DNA from: Proteobacteria bacterium UBA1148 | GTDB taxonomy: Bacteria; Pseudomonadota; Gammaproteobacteria; Steroidobacterales; Rariloculaceae | Length of the DNA stretch: 18,346 nucleotides | Assembly: GCA_002311835.1 (NCBI GenBank) | Contig: DBZY01000082.1 | Location: forward strand, 6,517 to 24,862 | Direction: 5' to 3' | In this document: positions 13,934 through 18,346 of the stretch, in pieces | How positions within the stretch are numbered: position 1 is the first letter of the stretch | Layout of the letters: every line of letters begins with the position of its first letter | The notes under the pieces: generated by a model | What the model was told of the DNA's origin: nothing | The model's input: only the letters and a program-made list of their open reading frames with translations | The model's database searches: none | Made by a program: the position numbers and the translations under genes

Positions 13934-15245
13934 TGTGCAACTCGCCTTAATTGGCTTAACCTCTCTCATTGGTTTGCTAGTGATTCGCATTCCAGTTGCA
14001 ATTGCTATGCTTGCGGTGGGTATCTTCGGCTACGTCGCGCTGTCGGGTTTCGACCCAGTTCTTGATTATATGAAGACTGCTGCTTTCTGGCAGTTCGCTT
14101 CTTATGAATTTTCAGTTATCCCCATGTTTCTTCTGATGGGTGAGTTTGCTTCTCGGTCCGGACTGAGCCGATCCTTGTTCGGTGCAGCTAACGTGTTTCT
14201 GGGGCATAGGCGAGGCGGTGTGGCCATGGCGGCCGTGGGAGGTTGCGGTGCGTTCGGGGCTATATGCGGATCTTCATTGGCAACCGCGGGCACTATGGCT
14301 CGTGTAGCTATCCCGGAGCTTGAGCGTTATCGCTACTCGGGCAGCTTGGCAACGGGTGCTCTTGCGGCGGGGGGTACTTTGGGAATTCTGATCCCACCCT
14401 CCGTTGCACTAATAATCTATGCCATTGCCGTACAGGCGAATATTGTGCAGATGTTTCAGGCCGCCCTCATTCCCGGCATTCTAGGTCTTGTTGGTTATTT
14501 GGTGACGATTTCTATTTGGGTTCATTTCTTTCCTGAATCAGGGCCAGTGGGCGCGCGTGCTAGCACCAAAGAGCGTCTTCAGGCGCTGATCGAAACCTGG
14601 CCCACGATATTGTTATTCGTTGTAGTTATCGGCGGTATTTATTTTGGCATTTTCGACCCAACCGAAGGTGCAGCGGTAGGAGCATTCGGTGCTGGTGTTC
14701 TTGCTTTCTGGAAGGGACGTTTGGGTCTTGGGGGCTTGGTTTCTTGTATAAAAGACGCAGCAAAAATCACAGGGATGATTTTTCTTATTCTGCTTGGCGC
14801 TGGTTTTTTGAACATATTCATGGCGCTAACTGGAGTCGCTGAGCAATTATCCCAGCTTGCAGCCAACAGCGGTCTAAATCCATACTTGATTTTGATCCTT
14901 CTCCTACTAGGGTATTTGCTTCTTGGTTGTCTGATGGACAGCTTAGCTATGATCTTTCTCACGATCCCCATTTTTTGGCCAATCATGGCAGGTTTGGATT
15001 TCGGTATGCCGGAGGCAGATCTGAAAATGTGGTTTGGTATAGTCACTCTCATTGTAGTTGAAGCGGGGCTGATTACGCCGCCCGTTGGGATCAATGTTCT
15101 TATCATCAATCACCATGCTCCTAATGTGCCTATGCGGGATACGTTCAGAGGAGTTACGCCTTTTCTTTTATCCGGTCTCGCACGGGTGGCACTATTGATC
15201 CTGATACCGCCCATCACTTTATTTCTGCCACACTTGCTGCTGTAG
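13926..15245 (+). CDS. TRAP transporter large membrane subunit (DctM type)
   Basis: 439-residue inner-membrane protein with about 12 hydrophobic segments and the DctM repeats: GAFGAICGSSLATAGTM at 108-124 and GGTLGILIPPSVALIIYA at 149-166. In the second half are GYLLLGCLMDSLAMIFLTIPIFWPI and the related VEAGLITPPVGINVLI, which contribute sodium and substrate sites. The ATG lies inside the last codons of the small subunit (8-base overlap), a sign of translational coupling. The transporter should import a carboxylate captured by a periplasmic DctP- or TAXI-type protein, but no such gene follows: the next gene is convergent modC, whose stop is only 5 bases away. The binding protein must be elsewhere. 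Confidence 0.93.
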   Translation: MSSVQLALIGLTSLIGLLVIRIPVAIAMLAVGIFGYVALSGFDPVLDYMKTAAFWQFASYEFSVIPMFLLMGEFASRSGLSRSLFGAANVFLGHRRGGVAMAAVGGCGAFGAICGSSLATAGTMARVAIPELERYRYSGSLATGALAAGGTLGILIPPSVALIIYAIAVQANIVQMFQAALIPGILGLVGYLVTISIWVHFFPESGPVGARASTKERLQALIETWPTILLFVVVIGGIYFGIFDPTEGAAVGAFGAGVLAFWKGRLGLGGLVSCIKDAAKITGMIFLILLGAGFLNIFMALTGVAEQLSQLAANSGLNPYLILILLLLGYLLLGCLMDSLAMIFLTIPIFWPIMAGLDFGMPEADLKMWFGIVTLIVVEAGLITPPVGINVLIINHHAPNVPMRDTFRGVTPFLLSGLARVALLILIPPITLFLPHLLL

Positions 15246-15250
15246 TAATG

Positions 15251-16348
15251 TTAATTAATCAATAGCCGGCCTTCGAACGCAACGCTCTTGATGAGTGCAA
15301 AGACCTGTTGGCCCTCATGGAGCATGAGTTCCTCAACGGCTTCTCGAGTCACCCTAGAACGAAGATGCTGTCCTCCGACATCTAGCAGTAGTTCCGCAAA
15401 CACAGTTTCATCTAGATCAATTTTTAACACGTGAGCAGTCAGTGTGTTCCTTATGCTCAAGTTATCGGGACGCTGAATGGCCAATGCTACCTCCTTGGCT
15501 TGAACACGAAGTCTTACCCGTGTTCCAGGAATAACCTCAATTGCTGGTATCCGTAAAATTTCATCTGCGATACTCAAGGATGTCATTCCGTTTTTTGTGT
15601 CCCCGACGGTTGCCTGGAGAATTGCACCTGCTTCAAGACGTCCTGTTAACGGCCATAGATCGGTGCGCTCAAGTACTTCAGTAATATCGCCAATTGCGGC
15701 GATACGCCCATTCGCAAGAAGTGCCATGGTATCTGCAAGGCGTGCAACTTCTTCAACATTATGAGTAACGTAGAGTATGGGAATACAGAAGTCATTTGCT
15801 AAACGTTCAATGTAGGGAATGATTTCTCTTTTACGTCCCATATCAAGAGCAGAAAGTGGCTCATCCATAAGTAGTACTTCAGGGTTATTGAGTAAAGCTC
15901 TACCCATCGCTACACGCTGTTGCTCTCCCCTAGAAAGTGACTTTGGACTGCGTTGTAGTAGAGATGTGAGTTCTAGAGATTTAATCACATCCTCTTCTTT
16001 TATGGGTTGCGTAGTTCTTGCAGAGTAATGAGATCGTTTCTGAGAAAAGAGAAGATTAGCTTCCACTGATAGATGTGGAAAGAGGCGATCGTCTTGGAAA
16101 ACATAGCCTAATCTTCGGCTATACGGTGGGACGAATATTCTACGTTTTGTGTCTTGCCAGGTTTCCCCTCCTAGTGACACAGTACCTACAGATCGTTTTT
16201 CGAGTCCCGCGAGAATATTCAGAAAAGTTGTTTTTCCGGAGCCGCTCGGACCGAAGAGAGCAGTAACGCCATCAAGTTTGAGTGTTTCGGAGACCTTGAG
16301 AGAGAAGTCTCCAAGGGAAAGGCTTAAATTGACCGTGAGTGCTGCCAC
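15251..16348 (-). CDS. modC: Molybdate ABC transporter ATP-binding protein
   Basis: 365-residue cytosolic ATPase that drives molybdate (or tungstate) import. The nucleotide-binding domain has Walker A GPSGSGKT at 33-40, the Q-loop Gln 85 (GYVFQDDRLFPHLSV, typical of ModC), the signature LSRGEQQRVAMGRAL at 138-152, Walker B VLLMDEP at 158-164, and the switch His 196 (THN). LSRGE is the ModC variant of LSGGQ. Residues from about 290 form a Mop/TOBE domain (NTLTAHVLKIDLDETVFAELLLDV to the end), which can bind oxyanion and regulate transport. The length suits ModC. It starts 3 bases after modB. It is convergent with the TRAP large subunit at a 5-base distance, leaving no room for a normal terminator. 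Confidence 0.94.
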   Translation of the reverse strand: MAALTVNLSLSLGDFSLKVSETLKLDGVTALFGPSGSGKTTFLNILAGLEKRSVGTVSLGGETWQDTKRRIFVPPYSRRLGYVFQDDRLFPHLSVEANLLFSQKRSHYSARTTQPIKEEDVIKSLELTSLLQRSPKSLSRGEQQRVAMGRALLNNPEVLLMDEPLSALDMGRKREIIPYIERLANDFCIPILYVTHNVEEVARLADTMALLANGRIAAIGDITEVLERTDLWPLTGRLEAGAILQATVGDTKNGMTSLSIADEILRIPAIEVIPGTRVRLRVQAKEVALAIQRPDNLSIRNTLTAHVLKIDLDETVFAELLLDVGGQHLRSRVTREAVEELMLHEGQQVFALIKSVAFEGRLLIN

Positions 16349-16351
16349 GCC

Positions 16352-17029
16352 TCAAATCCTGTTTAGTGGCAGGCGTCGATTGAATATGTAGACGCCAAGT
16401 AATACGAAGAACGATAACAGGAGCAGGCCCGCCGAGAGTATGTGAGCTTGATCATACGATAGAGTTTCTACATGTTCATAAATTGCAATTGATATGACGC
16501 GGGTTGCGCCAGGAATATTCCCACCGACCATGAGAACCACCCCAAACTCGCCTAGGGTGTGGGCAAATCCAAGAACAATTGCGGTGATGTAGCCCCTGAT
16601 CGCCATGGGGGAGGCGACGCTGAAAAAGGAATCCATCGGTTTTGCTCCAAGCGTTGCAGCTGCTTCCAGCGGGGCACGACCGACACCTTCGAATGCATTT
16701 TGCAGCGGCTGCACTGCGAACGGGAATGAGTAAATTACCGAAGCAACAACTAGGCCAGAGAATGAGAATGTGAGAGCCGTGTCAGTAAGTTGTACCCAGA
16801 AACGTCCTATGGCCCCTGCCGGTCCGAGTAGTATCAACAGGTAAAAACCTAGCACTGTCGGCGGCAGTACCAATGGCAATGCAACCAACGCTTCAATGCC
16901 AGGCTTGAATCGAGACCGGGTGAAAGCGAGCCACCAGGCTAGCGGGGTACCTATTACTAACAGTACCGCTACAGTCACCGTCGCAAGCTGCAGACTTAGC
17001 CAAACCGGTCCAAGGTCAAGAGATTCCAT
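16352..17029 (-). CDS. modB: Molybdate ABC transporter permease
   Basis: 225-residue inner-membrane permease with about five to six helices, the usual ModB length. Features are WLSLQLATVTVAVLLVIGTPLAWWLA at the start, LPLVLPPTVLGFYLLILLG (51-69), and the EAA coupling loop EAAATLGAKPMDSFFSVASP (122-141), which docks on ModC. A GFAHTLGEFGVVLMVGGNIPGATRV segment near 165-190 is typical of ModB. The ATG at 17027-17029 has only a weak ribosome site. It is the first gene of modBC. The periplasmic molybdate-binding gene modA, usually upstream, is absent: the divergent ubiX lies there, after 101 bases. No ModE-like operator or molybdenum-cofactor riboswitch was recognised in that gap. Confidence 0.94.
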   Translation of the reverse strand: MESLDLGPVWLSLQLATVTVAVLLVIGTPLAWWLAFTRSRFKPGIEALVALPLVLPPTVLGFYLLILLGPAGAIGRFWVQLTDTALTFSFSGLVVASVIYSFPFAVQPLQNAFEGVGRAPLEAAATLGAKPMDSFFSVASPMAIRGYITAIVLGFAHTLGEFGVVLMVGGNIPGATRVISIAIYEHVETLSYDQAHILSAGLLLLSFFVLLGVYIFNRRLPLNRI

Positions 17030-17130
17030 TTTCGGATCAAGCCAGGCACAGGCGGCATTGTCAACGCAATCTCCGCAACCTCTCCGTCGCCCATGGTATT
17101 CTGCAGCAATAGCAGAACGGAACCGAGTGA

Positions 17131-17715
17131 GTGACTAGAAGAATTATCGTGGCGATTACGGGCGCGGCTGGCTCTGTTTATGGGGTAAGGTTGCTCGAAG
17201 AGTTGCGAAAGAACCGGGCTATGGAAACTCATTTAGTAGTGTCGCGAGCAGGATTTCTCAATGTAACTACGGAACTTAATATGCGTCGCGGTGCACTTGA
17301 GGCGATGGCGGATGTAGTGCATTCAGATCGGGATATCGGTGCAACAATTGCTAGCGGCTCGTACAAAACAGACGGAATGATTGTTGCGCCATGTTCCATG
17401 AAAACACTGGCCACCATCGCTACCGGTTTGGCTGATAACCTTGTATCACGTGCGGCTGATGTTGTCTTGAAAGAACGTCGCCGACTGGTATTAATGGTTA
17501 GGGAAACACCGCTAAATCTGGCTCATCTCAGGAACATGACGATGGTGACTGAAATGGGAGGAGTCATATTTCCTCCCGTGCCTTCCTTTTACGCGAAGCT
17601 TGAGAGCTTGGATGCGATGGTGAACCAGACTGTCGGTCGGGTATTGGACCTTTTCGATATTGAGTCGGACCTTGTAAGGCGTTGGGAGGGTGTAATCGAG
17701 AACGGAGTGGAATAG
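17131..17715 (+). CDS. ubiX: Flavin prenyltransferase UbiX
   Basis: 194-residue cytosolic enzyme that prenylates FMN to make the cofactor of UbiD-type decarboxylases, used in ubiquinone synthesis or aromatic acid decarboxylation. Family features: GAAGSVYGVRLLEEL at 11-25, the acidic E48 in TTELN, APCSMKTLATIATGLADNL, LKERRRLVLMVRETPL with the conserved Lys and Arg residues, HLRNM, and PPVPSFY. The usual GASG loop reads GAAG here, so the loop Ser is Ala13. The GTG at 17131 gives the family N-terminus (MTRRIIVAITG); GGAAC about 8 to 10 bases upstream is the only ribosome-site candidate. No ubiD is in the window. The remaining motifs are intact, so it is probably functional. Confidence 0.93.
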   Translation: MTRRIIVAITGAAGSVYGVRLLEELRKNRAMETHLVVSRAGFLNVTTELNMRRGALEAMADVVHSDRDIGATIASGSYKTDGMIVAPCSMKTLATIATGLADNLVSRAADVVLKERRRLVLMVRETPLNLAHLRNMTMVTEMGGVIFPPVPSFYAKLESLDAMVNQTVGRVLDLFDIESDLVRRWEGVIENGVE

Positions 17716-17746
17716 TAATTTACCACGCTAGTTTTTCTGCTGGCTT

Positions 17747-18346
17747 ATGAAACAAAAAATCACATCTACTACCGTCGTGATTTTGATCGGGGTATTCACT
17801 TCTCCTGTCGTGTCTAACTCCCAAGAGTTCGAGCCGCCGCCAGGCATCGAACCGCTGCCTACTGACCTTTTCACTACCGATAATTTTTATCTGGATAGGT
17901 TGTTCTGGACCGATCCGCGGTATACGCGGTGTAATACACCTCGTCAGTTAACCGACATGTGGACTAATAACCGGGTTGGTGAGTGGGGCGATTGCGAACT
18001 TGATCGCAGCATCACGGATGTCATCAGCCCCCATGACTACCAGACTGCGGACGAGCATTATGCTGCGCTAACGGCACAAGCGGAGGCAGCGGGAGGGCCT
18101 ACGATACACACTCGCGAAACACTACCCGACTGGCACGGTTGGTATGTCCGCGTCGATAGAGAAGAGCAGTGGACGTACGGTCGAAATCTTCAGACGTCAA
18201 CGATGATCTCGCTTCTGACCCCTGAGTACCAGAAGCGAATGACTCAAATAAATTTTCACGAAGCGGTTAATAACTCACCGCAGTGGAACGCGGCTTTTTG
18301 TTATCCGGAGGGGATGATGCGTTGGTGGTCCGAGTTTGCGTTCCGC
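17747..18346 (+). CDS. Secreted protein of unknown function (C-terminus outside window)
   Basis: The first 200 codons of a plus-strand gene remain open to the window end. Residues 1-26 form a signal peptide (MKQKITSTTVVILIGVFTSPVVSNSQ; likely cleavage near SNS), followed by an acidic proline-rich stretch (EFEPPPGIEPLP). The mature part has two cysteines that could pair (C62 in YTRCNTP and C83 in WGDCELD) and a third in FCYPEGMMRWW near 188-198. Tryptophan is frequent (WTDPRYT, WHGWYVRVDREEQW, QWNAAFCYPEGMMRWW). I do not recognise a named family; the CYPEGMMRWW motif resembles uncharacterised secreted proteins of marine gammaproteobacteria, but this is from memory. It starts 31 bases after ubiX and may be cotranscribed with it. 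It has no obvious ribosome site. A periplasmic or extracellular role follows from the signal peptide. Confidence 0.75.
   Translation, partial: MKQKITSTTVVILIGVFTSPVVSNSQEFEPPPGIEPLPTDLFTTDNFYLDRLFWTDPRYTRCNTPRQLTDMWTNNRVGEWGDCELDRSITDVISPHDYQTADEHYAALTAQAEAAGGPTIHTRETLPDWHGWYVRVDREEQWTYGRNLQTSTMISLLTPEYQKRMTQINFHEAVNNSPQWNAAFCYPEGMMRWWSEFAFR

Noticed and set aside
14639..15109. 156-residue minus-strand frame opposite the TRAP large subunit
   Set aside because: Antisense shadow; Arg/Pro/Ile-rich composition reflects the complement of membrane-helix codons.
16996..17232. 78-residue minus-strand frame spanning the modB/ubiX gap, considered as a modA remnant
   Set aside because: It shows no ModA-like signal peptide or motifs and overlaps the modB and ubiX starts.
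1..18346. Insertion sequences, phage genes, CRISPR array, tRNA or rRNA genes
   Set aside because: No transposase or integrase motifs, no regular spaced repeats and no cloverleaf or rRNA-like stretches were seen on either strand.

Overview
The window reads as a chromosomal stretch of a Pseudomonadota bacterium, most likely a gammaproteobacterium of marine or environmental type. This is inferred from the gene families (oxalyl-CoA decarboxylase, UbiX, ModBC, TRAP and LigI-like proteins, secreted phosphatase-like proteins) and from moderate base composition; nothing here fixes the taxon. Nineteen protein-coding genes are supported, two of them cut by the window ends. There are no tRNA or rRNA genes, no CRISPR array, no transposase and no phage genes. 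No gene-free stretch exceeds 300 bases; the longest gap is about 250 bases, between the quinone oxidoreductase and the VOC gene.

Layout. (1) 1-2206, minus strand: a quinone oxidoreductase-like MDR protein, then a GntR/FCD regulator followed by oxc, which is truncated at the left edge. A perfect 17-bp palindrome in front of the regulator is a strong operator candidate. (2) 2453-4491, plus strand: a secreted VOC-domain protein and a PhoD-like phosphatase. The phosphatase frame carries an N-terminal lipoprotein signal but has no ATG, GTG or TTG start where homology demands one; an ATA codon overlaps the VOC stop as ATAA. (3) 4634-8694, plus strand: a divergent NRAMP-fold transporter without the canonical metal motifs, a class I aromatic/aspartate-type aminotransferase with a TTG start, and an MFS transporter. 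(4) 12485-8714, minus strand: an aldehyde dehydrogenase, a MacB-type permease with no ATPase beside it, a membrane-anchored periplasmic protein and a small Trp/Tyr-rich protein. (5) 12548-15245, plus strand: a LigI-like amidohydrolase tightly followed by TRAP transporter small and large membrane subunits, with no solute-binding protein in view. (6) 17029-15251, minus strand: modB-modC without modA. (7) 17131 to the end, plus strand: ubiX and a secreted protein of unknown function cut by the right edge.

How it may fit together (inference). The left end looks like regulated oxalate or oxalyl-CoA breakdown. The ALDH, LigI-like lactonase and TRAP block, with ubiX nearby, suggests uptake and catabolism of carboxylated ring compounds or sugar-acid lactones. 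Oxalate breakdown yields formate, and many formate dehydrogenases need molybdenum, so modBC could support it, but nothing in the window proves the link. The window looks like ordinary catabolic and transport territory. The most unusual items are the missing PhoD start codon, the NRAMP-like protein lacking its metal ligands, the ATPase-less MacB permease with its anchored partner, and the Ser-to-Ala change in the UbiX nucleotide loop.
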